Shown one piece after another: positions 1 to 5,499 of a stretch of 15,085 nt of DNA. This DNA is from an uncultured bacterium. GTDB taxonomy: Bacteria > Actinomycetota > Coriobacteriia > Coriobacteriales > Coriobacteriaceae. Position 1 is the stretch's first letter; every line of letters begins with the position of its first letter. Below the pieces are notes generated by a model. The model searched no databases. It was given only the letters and a program-made list of their open reading frames with translations, and was not told where the DNA came from. The position numbers were made by a program, and so were the translations under genes. Location of the stretch: NCBI GenBank assembly GCA_905215225.1, contig CAJMPM010000008.1, positions 1-15,085 on the forward strand, read 5' to 3'.

Positions 1-38
1 CCACCATCGACAAACTCCGCCACCACCCCCGCGGCTAA
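1..38 (+). CDS. Possible C-terminal end of an upstream gene (partial)
   Basis: From position 3 one plus-strand frame is open and ends at TAA 36-38, reading TIDKLRHHPRG. The frame opens outside the window, so no family can be named. The stop lies 14 bases before the first long palindrome, which could serve as its terminator. With only twelve codons visible the open frame may be chance. Confidence 0.25.
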   Translation, partial: TIDKLRHHPRG

Positions 39-52
39 CCCCATCCCCTCCT

Positions 53-121
53 AAGTTGCGGTGAAATAGTTCCTGGATTTAGGCTTATTCGAGCTTTTCA
101 GGAACTATTTCACCGCAACTT
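53..121. repeat. Perfect 23-bp inverted repeat (palindrome copy 1)
   Basis: Arms 53-75 and 99-121 are perfect reverse complements. The left arm begins AAGTTGCGGTGAAATAG, and the loop is 23 bases. RNA from either strand would fold into a long hairpin. No clear T tract follows, so it is not a classic terminator. A diverged copy of the same arms lies at 1366-1425, on the other side of the gene at 306-1301. Confidence 0.9.
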
Positions 122-137
122 TCTGCAAGGGTGGTTT

Positions 138-160
138 TTAGTGCCGCCGAGGGGCACTAA
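138..160. repeat. 8-bp stem hairpin upstream of the AbiEi-like gene
   Basis: TTAGTGCC (138-145) and GGCACTAA (153-160) form a perfect 8-bp stem with a 7-base loop. No T tract follows on either strand. It lies in the 184-base stretch between palindrome copy 1 and the start of the next gene. I see no convincing -35/-10 pair in that stretch. It could be an operator or a leader hairpin; the role is unknown. Confidence 0.4.
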
Positions 161-305
161 TCAACCGTTTGCCGATATGTTTGGCTCTGACTCATGACTC
201 TGACCTGCTCCGTCAAGCTTTTGGTCAGTTCATGGCAAGGTCTGGCGGACCAAATATGGGATAGCGTAGTGTCATTCACTCCACCTCGAGACCATAGGGT
301 CGAAA

Positions 306-1301
306 ATGAGTCATGATAAACGCTGTTCCAAACCGCAAGCAGAGCTGTTCTTCCGGTTATTCGAGGCCCATCATGGCGGGCGCCTGTTTGTAGCTACCAA
401 AAAATGGGATGAACGCTGTGCCTTCGCGCTCATGCAAAAAAAGATGATTATTCGACTCTACAACCATGTCTATGCTGATTCCGCGTATTGGAATGACCTC
501 GGCGTCGAAGATCGCATCTTTCAATTGGCATCCGCTATTGCGGTCGTTGAACCGGATGCCGTGTTTTGTGGAGCAACGGCGGCACTGCTCTATGGCATCG
601 GTTCTGCATATTCGCTTCTCGACAAGGTGCAAGTGCTGCTGCCGCGTTCCACCAGACGCGATATGTACGAATTCGTTGAATATCGACGCTGGCGGCCGGG
701 CGACGTATGGCAGCTCGGCCCGTTTACGTTAACGGATCCATATCGCACGGTGGTCGACATCGCCCGAACGAGCGCTTTTCGTTATGCACTAGGCTATGTC
801 GACGGGTTGGCTCGTGAGTACGGTGTCGAGCGTGAAGAATTGCGTGCATATGCACAAGGGAACTGCCGCGGACTGCATGGCATCGCGCGCGCATTTGACG
901 TTTTTGAACATATGGATGGCAGATCGGATAACGGTGGAGAATCCGAAGCACGGGCGGCAATGATTCTGGCGGGAGTTGCCGCTCCCAAACTTCAGGTTGA
1001 AATCACTCTACCGGGAAACGCAGGCTATTATTTGGCAGATTACGGCTGGCAGATGCCAAACGGCTCTTGGATGCTGGCTGAGCTGCATGGACTAGGCAAG
1101 TTTGAGGACGATGCCCAAAATAATCCGGAACATACTGCGGCAAAAACCTATCGAGCTGCCCTCATGCGCGACGCGAACCTGCGTGCCATGGGCCACAACG
1201 TCATTCATTTCAAGCTCTCAGACACCTACGATGTCAAAGCGTTCGGCTCCATGATGCGCGGCTACGGTATACCAACCACAAAACCCTACGCAGACTCCTG
1301 A
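306..1301 (+). CDS. AbiEi-like antitoxin / DUF559 (Vsr-like nuclease fold) family protein
   Basis: This 331-residue protein has the layout of actinobacterial proteins often labelled type IV toxin-antitoxin AbiEi family or DUF559. An N-terminal region (about 11-58) looks like a winged helix and ends in LYNHVYAD. A middle region has CGATAALLYGI (88-98) and DPYRTVVDIAR (144-154). The C-terminal part (about 210-310) resembles the Vsr/PD-(D/E)XK fold: GESEAR (E214), ADYGW (D245), AELHG (E259), K265, then a GHNVIHFK strand. The start is ATG 306 behind a weak AGGG. No AbiEii-type nucleotidyltransferase toxin gene follows, so it appears to stand alone. Base composition is visibly less GC-rich than in genes to its right, and related palindromes flank it, suggesting acquisition by transfer. 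The family assignment is from motif memory; biochemical activity is not established by the sequence. Nuclease, antitoxin and DNA-binding regulator are all possible. Confidence 0.65.
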   Translation: MSHDKRCSKPQAELFFRLFEAHHGGRLFVATKKWDERCAFALMQKKMIIRLYNHVYADSAYWNDLGVEDRIFQLASAIAVVEPDAVFCGATAALLYGIGSAYSLLDKVQVLLPRSTRRDMYEFVEYRRWRPGDVWQLGPFTLTDPYRTVVDIARTSAFRYALGYVDGLAREYGVEREELRAYAQGNCRGLHGIARAFDVFEHMDGRSDNGGESEARAAMILAGVAAPKLQVEITLPGNAGYYLADYGWQMPNGSWMLAELHGLGKFEDDAQNNPEHTAAKTYRAALMRDANLRAMGHNVIHFKLSDTYDVKAFGSMMRGYGIPTTKPYADS

Positions 1302-1365
1302 CCGGCTGTCCTCATCTTCTCGACAACAGAACCCATCATCGACCCAGCCCACTCGGCCTCAATAT

Positions 1366-1425
1366 GTTGCGGCGAAATTTTTCCTGTATAACAGCTTTTG
1401 CGGCCAGTAACTATTCCACCGCAAC
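1366..1425. repeat. Diverged inverted repeat (palindrome copy 2)
   Basis: Arms 1366-1386 (GTTGCGGCGAAATTTTTCCTG is 21 bases, 16 of which pair) and 1405-1425 (ending CCACCGCAAC) are imperfect reverse complements. Both arms clearly match those of the palindrome at 53-121, including the outer CCGCAACTT edge. This copy starts 65 bases after the stop of the AbiEi-like gene and could end its transcription. The mutations suggest it is older, or under weaker constraint, than copy 1. Confidence 0.7.
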
Positions 1426-1445
1426 TTAGGTGGGGCGCAGAGCGG

Positions 1446-1540
1446 CATCGATTCCCATCACCCCGTACGCTTATGAAAATGACTCTGGTCCCAAAAGGAA
1501 TCAGAGCCATTCATCTATCTTGTGGAGCGGGCGACGGGAA
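1446..1540. repeat. Direct repeat A: tRNA 3'-end remnant plus terminator hairpin
   Basis: This block is an imperfect direct copy of 1646-1741, displaced by 200-201 bases. Shared parts, left to right, are CGATTCCC plus a degenerate acceptor-like stretch, ACGCTTATGAAAA, a hairpin, CTATCTT, and an 18-base identity (1523-1540 versus 1724-1741) covering the CCA end and 3' acceptor strand of the minus-strand tRNA-Gly. Past 1540 the match to the tRNA stops, so only the last bases of a tRNA-Gly remain. It reads as a broken duplication or an old attachment site. Confidence 0.75.
1477..1515 (-). terminator. Diverged copy of the tRNA terminator hairpin
   Basis: On the minus strand AATGGCTCTGATTCC and GGGACCAGAGTCATT pair imperfectly and are followed by a short T run. 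It is the counterpart, within repeat A, of the terminator downstream of tRNA-Gly at 1676-1711. It would act as a second, back-up terminator for minus-strand tRNA transcription. Confidence 0.5.
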
Positions 1541-1543
1541 GTC

Positions 1544-1625
1544 CAAGGGTTTGCTTCGCAAACCCTTGTTTCGCTGCGGGCCGTTGGCCCTTGCGTGCTG
1601 CGCTGGAAAATGCTCACGCATTTTC
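1544..1625. repeat. Three consecutive hairpins between the direct repeats
   Basis: Three strong stems follow one another. CAAGGGTTTGC/GCAAACCCTTG is 11 bp with a TTC loop (1544-1568). GGGCC/GGCCC has a GTT loop (1578-1590). GAAAATGC/GCATTTTC is 8 bp with a TCAC loop (1606-1625), extendable by GCTG/CAGC with one bulge. The block is enclosed by a 13-bp inverted repeat (1528-1540 and 1652-1664) derived from the tRNA acceptor/T-arm sequence. No coding frame is convincing here. It could be a small non-autonomous element or a structured RNA; no family is recognised. Confidence 0.6.
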
Positions 1626-1644
1626 TCAGCTTCGCACCCTGCCC

Positions 1645-1748
1645 GGTTCGATTCCCGTCGCCCGGCACGCTTATGAAAACGGCTCTGGCACCAAATGGAG
1701 CCAAAGCCGTTAAAACTATCTTATGGAGCGGGCGACGGGAATCGAACC
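1645..1748. repeat. 20-bp perfect inverted repeat of the tRNA-Gly 3' end around its terminator
   Basis: The T-arm and acceptor 3' strand of tRNA-Gly (1729-1748, minus sense) is repeated exactly, in the opposite orientation, at 1645-1664 (20 of 20 bases). The tRNA terminator hairpin lies between the arms. The plus-strand copy has no matching D arm or anticodon arm upstream, so it is not a second intact tRNA. Confidence 0.85.
1676..1711 (-). terminator. Terminator of the tRNA-Pro/tRNA-Gly transcript
   Basis: On the minus strand AACGGCTTTGGC and GCCAGAGCCGTT form a 12-bp stem with one G-U pair, followed by TTTT including the last stem bases. It begins 12 bases after the CCA of tRNA-Gly, the expected place for an intrinsic terminator. 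Confidence 0.8.
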
Positions 1749-1797
1749 CGCGTCATCAGCTTGGAAGGCTGGGGTTCTACCATTGAACTACGCCCGC
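1724..1797 (-). tRNA. tRNA-Gly (anticodon TCC)
   Basis: The minus strand gives a full cloverleaf of 74 bases including an encoded CCA (1726-1724). The acceptor GCGGGCG pairs with CGCCCGC, the discriminator base is T, the T loop is TTCGATT, and the anticodon loop CTTCCAA gives anticodon TCC, reading GGA/GGG. It lies 6 bases downstream of tRNA-Pro and is probably co-transcribed with it. Its 3' end is repeated twice just downstream, once directly and once inverted. Confidence 0.97.
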
Positions 1798-1803
1798 AAG
1801 ATA

Positions 1804-1880
1804 TGGTCGGGACGACAGGATTTGAACCTGCGACATCCTGCTCCCAAAGCAGGCGCGCTACCAAACTGCGCCACGTCCCG
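1804..1880 (-). tRNA. tRNA-Pro (anticodon TGG)
   Basis: The minus strand gives a 77-base cloverleaf with encoded CCA (1806-1804). The acceptor CGGGACG pairs with CGTCCCG, the discriminator is A, the T loop is TTCAAAT, and the anticodon loop TTTGGGA gives TGG, reading CCA and, by wobble, other proline codons. It is the first gene of a two-tRNA transcript from the promoter at 1932-1960. Confidence 0.97.
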
Positions 1881-1931
1881 AAGGTGTTGAGCAGCTAAGG
1901 TCTAAACCTTGCGTGTCCCAAAGCGAAGGAA

Positions 1932-1960
1932 ATTATAGGGGAGACTCCCCGCCTGTGCAA
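1932..1960 (-). promoter_or_regulatory. Sigma70-type promoter for the tRNA-Pro/tRNA-Gly unit
   Basis: On the minus strand TTGCAC (1960-1955) and a consensus TATAAT (1937-1932) are separated by exactly 17 bases. Transcription would start near 1925 and run about 45 bases before tRNA-Pro. The spacer contains GGGGA-GTC-TCCCC, a short palindrome that could also help end the brnQ transcript just upstream. Confidence 0.75.
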
Positions 1961-1971
1961 GCATTGATGCC

Positions 1972-3330
1972 TTAGCTCCTCGAATGTGCGACAAAACGAC
2001 TATGGAGCAGACCGATCACAAAGGCAACCACGGCAACCGGCGCCCACGCGGCTCCAATGTCCGCAAGCGGCAGTGCATCGAACGGCAGCCACGCGCCCGC
2101 AAAGAACGCATCGCGGACCGAGGTGAACACACTCTGCACAGCAACCACGCCGCCGACCCACACCCACACCTGCGGATGAGCGTCGCAAAAGCCGTGCACC
2201 AGGCCCATCAGTAACAGCACAATGGCAACGGGATACAGGGCGTTGAGCATGGGCACCGAGAACATAAGAATCACGTCGAGGCCCACATTGGAGAGCACGC
2301 ACGAAAACGCTGCGAACACAAAGGCGAGAATCGCAAAGGGACGGCGCATGGCCTCCTCGGAGGCCTCCGCTCCCCCTTCGACCACATACGTCTCGCAGAA
2401 GTAACGCGAGCAGCAGCTGATAAGGCCAATGCACACGTTCATGCAGGCGAGAAAGAAGATGGCGAAGACCACGACCGTGCCGGCAAGACCAATGTGCATA
2501 GAGGCCGAACGCGCAAGGATCGCGGCGCCGTTGGTGACATCGGGCATAACCGTGCCGAGCTGCATGCCTGCAAGCGCCAGGCCGCAGTAGATGATGGCCA
2601 TGAGCACACCGGCGATCACACCGGAGCGTGAGATCTCGAAGGCCACGCGCTTATCGTCGGTAACACCCAACTCGTGGATGGTTTCGGCGATGATGATGCC
2701 GAAGGCGAGCGACGCGAGCAGGTCCATGGTCTGATAGCCAGTCAAAAAGCCCTGCACGGCGGCGCCTGCTTCGTAGGGAGTCTGAGGCGCGGCAGCCGGT
2801 CCCAGCGGCGAGATCACGGCAGCACCCACGACCAGCACGATGAGCGCAATGAGCGCGGGGCCCGTGATGCGGCCGAGCACGCGCGTGATGACACCCGGGC
2901 GCAGCGTGAGCACAAACGCGACGACGAAGAACCCGATGGCAAACACCAGACGTGCCGTGCCGAGCGAAACGCCCTCGGATAGCAGCGGTACCAGCATTTC
3001 GAAGGCCGTAGAGCTTGTGCGAGGAATGGCCAGGCACGGACCGATGGCCAGATAGACCGCCGCAACGAAGAATTCGCCAAACTTGGGATGTACGCGGCCG
3101 GCAAGCTCGCGCGCCGTTCCGGCAAGCGCGACGGCGATAAATCCCATGACGGGCAGACCGATAGCGGCAATCAAAAAGCCGATCATGGCAAACGGCGTAG
3201 CCGTGCCGGCCTGAAGTGCCAGCAACGGCGGAATGATGAGGTTACCGGCGCCAAAGAGCATCGAGAACAGCGCAATGCCGACGGTAACGACATGGTCGAA
3301 GCGCAGGCCGCGCGGGGCGGATGAGGCCAT
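1972..3330 (-). CDS. brnQ: Branched-chain amino acid:cation symporter, BrnQ (LIVCS) family
   Basis: This gene encodes a 452-residue integral membrane carrier, the usual size for the family, that imports leucine, isoleucine or valine coupled to Na+ or H+. The N-terminal region carries the family signature FGAGNLIIPP in the first membrane segment. About twelve hydrophobic segments follow, including NGAAILARSA and a last helix ending VIGLLHSRF. The frame stays open upstream to 3567, but the start is placed at ATG 3330 because AAAGGTG lies just before it and the hydrophobic family similarity begins here. A strong terminator (3351-3384) separates it from the selenium operon upstream, so it should have its own promoter or depend on read-through. 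It is followed by the tRNA promoter. Family is clear; substrate preference among branched-chain residues cannot be read. Confidence 0.92.
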   Translation of the reverse strand: MASSAPRGLRFDHVVTVGIALFSMLFGAGNLIIPPLLALQAGTATPFAMIGFLIAAIGLPVMGFIAVALAGTARELAGRVHPKFGEFFVAAVYLAIGPCLAIPRTSSTAFEMLVPLLSEGVSLGTARLVFAIGFFVVAFVLTLRPGVITRVLGRITGPALIALIVLVVGAAVISPLGPAAAPQTPYEAGAAVQGFLTGYQTMDLLASLAFGIIIAETIHELGVTDDKRVAFEISRSGVIAGVLMAIIYCGLALAGMQLGTVMPDVTNGAAILARSASMHIGLAGTVVVFAIFFLACMNVCIGLISCCSRYFCETYVVEGGAEASEEAMRRPFAILAFVFAAFSCVLSNVGLDVILMFSVPMLNALYPVAIVLLLMGLVHGFCDAHPQVWVWVGGVVAVQSVFTSVRDAFFAGAWLPFDALPLADIGAAWAPVAVVAFVIGLLHSRFVAHSRS

Positions 3331-3350
3331 AGGCACACCTTTCGGGTCGA

Positions 3351-3384
3351 AACAAAAACGGGACGGGCAAAAACACCCGTCCCG
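3351..3384 (-). terminator. Intrinsic terminator of the selenium operon
   Basis: On the minus strand CGGGACGGG and CCCGTCCCG form a 9-bp perfect stem (3376-3384 with 3359-3367), followed directly by TTTTTGTT. It begins 24 bases after the desulfurase stop at 3408 and ends 20 bases before the brnQ start. Confidence 0.92.
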
Positions 3385-3407
3385 CAAGTATAAACGGTCT
3401 AGCAGCT

Positions 3408-4547
3408 TTAGCAGGCTAAATCGCGCAGAGCATCGATAGCCGTGTCGGCTTCTTCGGTCGTGTTGAAATACCCAAACGAGAAGCGAACGATACCCTGGCG
3501 CTCGGGCCCGAGCGCGCGGTGCATGAGCGGAGCGCAATGGGCACCGGGGCGCGTCGCAATCCCCCACCCTTGCATGAGCGCGTCCGAGATCTCGGCAGAG
3601 TCGATATCGACCACATTGAGCGACACAATCGACGAGCGCGTCGGCTGGTCAAAGGCACCGTAGAGCTTAATCCCCGGAATCTCGCGCACGCCAGCGAGAA
3701 AGCGATCAGCCAGCGCTCGCTCATGCGCCGCGATCGCCTCGACCCCGCCTTGCGCCTCGATTAAGTCGAGACCGGCGGGAAGGCCCGCGATGCCGTGACC
3801 GTTGAGCGTGCCCGCCTCAAGGCGCGTGGGCCACTCAAGCGGCTGCAGTGCATCGAAGCTGTGCACACCCGTGCCACCCATGGCCCACGGAGCCACGTCA
3901 ATGCCCTCCGCCACGGCCAGGCCGCCGGTCCCCTGCGGACCCATGAGCCCCTTGTGGCCGGTAAAGCACACAACATCGAGCCCCATGGCCTGCATATCGA
4001 TATGCGCCGTGCCGGCAGACTGCGAGGCATCGACGATCACAAGCGCGCCGGCCGCATGAGCCATGGCGGCCACACGTGCAACGTCGACCGCGTTGCCGGT
4101 CACATTGGAGGCGTGCGTCACCACCACGGCACGCGTGCCCGGCGCGACCAAGCGCTCGAGCTCGTCGTAGTCGAGCACGCCGTTCGCGTCGCAGCCCGCA
4201 TGCTCAACGGTCACGCCCCGCTCTACCGCCAGGCGGTTGAGCGGACGTAGCACGGAGTTGTGCTCGAGCACCGTTGTGACCACACGGTCGCCGGGGCGCA
4301 CCACGCCATTGATGACGGTGTTGAGCGCCGCGGTGGAGTTGGGCGTAAAGCACACGTGGTCCGCCCTCGGGCAACCCAAAAGGCGCGCGAGCTTGGCACG
4401 GCAAGCATGAATCGTACGGGCGGCATCGAGGGCACCCGACGTGGCGCCGCGCCCGGCATTGCCGAGCGAGCACATCGCCTGCGTCACGGCATCGATGACC
4501 GTTTGCGGCTTATGCATGGTCGTCGCCGCGTTATCCAGATAGATCAT
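3408..4547 (-). CDS. Cysteine desulfurase family protein (class V aminotransferase fold, EF2568 type)
   Basis: This 379-residue PLP enzyme probably removes sulfur or selenium from cysteine or selenocysteine and passes it on as a persulfide or selenide. The N terminus MIYLDNAATT is typical of the class. The PLP lysine is K199 in FTGHKGLMGPQGTGG, after the VDASQSAG strand. The mobile-loop cysteine is C338 in RPGAHCAP. Start ATG 4547 was chosen over a GTG at 4562 because GGGAGGTCG is correctly spaced before it and because it overlaps the upstream DUF3343 stop as ATGA, indicating coupled translation. From established work on orphan SelD and labile selenium, this subfamily co-occurs with SelD, YedF and DUF3343 proteins, so the job here is probably selenium rather than general Fe-S supply. 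It is the last gene of the operon. No isc/suf scaffold gene is adjacent. Confidence 0.9.
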   Translation of the reverse strand: MIYLDNAATTMHKPQTVIDAVTQAMCSLGNAGRGATSGALDAARTIHACRAKLARLLGCPRADHVCFTPNSTAALNTVINGVVRPGDRVVTTVLEHNSVLRPLNRLAVERGVTVEHAGCDANGVLDYDELERLVAPGTRAVVVTHASNVTGNAVDVARVAAMAHAAGALVIVDASQSAGTAHIDMQAMGLDVVCFTGHKGLMGPQGTGGLAVAEGIDVAPWAMGGTGVHSFDALQPLEWPTRLEAGTLNGHGIAGLPAGLDLIEAQGGVEAIAAHERALADRFLAGVREIPGIKLYGAFDQPTRSSIVSLNVVDIDSAEISDALMQGWGIATRPGAHCAPLMHRALGPERQGIVRFSFGYFNTTEEADTAIDALRDLAC

Positions 4548-4795
4548 CGCACGACCTCCCACATATCGATCACGGTATAGCCCTCGGTGGGAACGCCCGC
4601 CGCGGCGAGTTCGCCGCGCAGCAGTTCCTCATCGGCAGGCAACGCCTTCCACGCCAGACCGCAGCCGGCAGCGACCTCCCCGGGCACGGGAATCGTTCGC
4701 CCGGGAAGGCCGCGCTCGATGCACAGGGACTCGCAGCCCATGGCGGCCGCCGTGGTGGGAAACGTGATGACAAGCGCCGGGCGCTTCTCCCTCAT
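4544..4795 (-). CDS. DUF3343 protein, putative Se/S carrier-like
   Basis: This small 83-residue protein matches the DUF3343 pattern. A short strand (ALVITFPTTAAAM) is followed by a helix with C21 and C25, then the family signature IPVPGEVAAGCGLAWK with C45. Members are thought to handle sulfur or selenium through the conserved cysteine, mainly because of their gene neighbours. The start ATG 4795 has GGAG seven bases upstream; a TTG at 4810 would add five residues but lacks support. It lies 19 bases after yedF and overlaps the desulfurase start by four bases. A direct biochemical role is not known to me, so selenium carrier is inference from context. Confidence 0.88.
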   Translation of the reverse strand: MREKRPALVITFPTTAAAMGCESLCIERGLPGRTIPVPGEVAAGCGLAWKALPADEELLRGELAAAGVPTEGYTVIDMWEVVR

Positions 4796-4814
4796 GGCAA
4801 CTCCAACCAATACG

Positions 4815-5441
4815 CTACGGGCGCACGACGCGCACGGCCTGTTCCATCTTCTCCACGATCACGTACATGTTGGTGACCTCGCCCACCGCGAGCTGGTCTT
4901 TAATGCCATAGTGGTCCAGGCAGGTGCCACAGGTAAGGATCTCGACGCCCTGCTCGGCCAGGCCCTTCAGGTCGTCGAGCACCGGAGAGCCCTCGACGGT
5001 GAGCTTGGCGCCGCCGTTGTAGAACAGCATGGTCGCGGGCAGCTCCTCCTGCTGCGTCACGGCAAAGATGAAGGCCTTCATGAGCTTGTGGCCCAGCTCG
5101 TCGTCGCCACGGCCCATGCAATCGGTGTAGACGGAAATGACGAGCTTGCCCTTGCCGGCGCTGGCATCACAGAAGGAAGCGCCATCCTGCTCGGGATCGG
5201 CCACGGCAACGGAGCCAGAGGTCGTCACGGTCACGTGCCACTCGGCGTCCGAGATCTTCTCGACCGAGGCCGTGCAGCCCTTCTCCTGCGCCATCTTGGA
5301 GATGTTCTTGACGGCGGTCTCGGTGTCGACCGAGGTCACCACGGCACCCTCGCCATCGAGCTGCTTCAGGGCTTTGAGCGTCTTGACGACGGGCAGCGGG
5401 CAGGCATCGCCCATGGCATTGACTTCAATTTTGGTAGACAT
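4815..5441 (-). CDS. yedF: Sulfurtransferase-like selenium metabolism protein YedF
   Basis: This 208-residue protein joins two domains. Residues 1-75 are a TusA/SirA-like domain with the CPxP motif GDACPLPVVK (C14), the site that carries persulfide or selenide in this fold. Residues about 98-205 are a DsrE-like domain with C108 and the pair C171/C174 in LTCGTCLDHYG. This two-domain form is the one named for its association with selenium metabolism, usually next to SelD. The frame stays open up to 5822 but the start is ATG 5441, which has AAAGGA eight bases before it and opens directly on the TusA domain. It lies 58 bases after selD and 19 before the DUF3343 gene. It probably passes selenium between the desulfurase and SelD or a molybdenum hydroxylase maturation step (inference). 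Confidence 0.92.
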   Translation of the reverse strand: MSTKIEVNAMGDACPLPVVKTLKALKQLDGEGAVVTSVDTETAVKNISKMAQEKGCTASVEKISDAEWHVTVTTSGSVAVADPEQDGASFCDASAGKGKLVISVYTDCMGRGDDELGHKLMKAFIFAVTQQEELPATMLFYNGGAKLTVEGSPVLDDLKGLAEQGVEILTCGTCLDHYGIKDQLAVGEVTNMYVIVEKMEQAVRVVRP

Positions 5442-5499
5442 AGTAAATTCCTTTCGAATAAATCGTTTTAGAACGGTGCATAGTTCAATAAACGTATCG

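Larger units (their letters stand above)
1302..1723. other. 422-base stretch without a gene
   Basis: It holds palindrome copy 2 (1366-1425), direct repeat A, the three-hairpin block, the inverted tRNA 3'-end copy and two terminator hairpins, all listed separately. The open frames seen here lack ribosome binding sites and consist of repeat sequence, so none is called. Confidence 0.7.

Noticed and set aside
1544..1625. CRISPR-like repeats
   Set aside because: The hairpins differ from one another and there are no regularly spaced identical repeats.
1640..1668. A second tRNA on the plus strand ending in GGTTCGATTCCCGTCGCCCGG
   Set aside because: The T arm and 3' acceptor strand are present but no 5' acceptor, D arm or anticodon arm can be folded upstream, and no CCA follows.
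3331..3567. Upstream extension of brnQ
   Set aside because: The added residues are not hydrophobic, overlap the desulfurase gene and a strong terminator, and precede the good ribosome binding site for ATG 3330.
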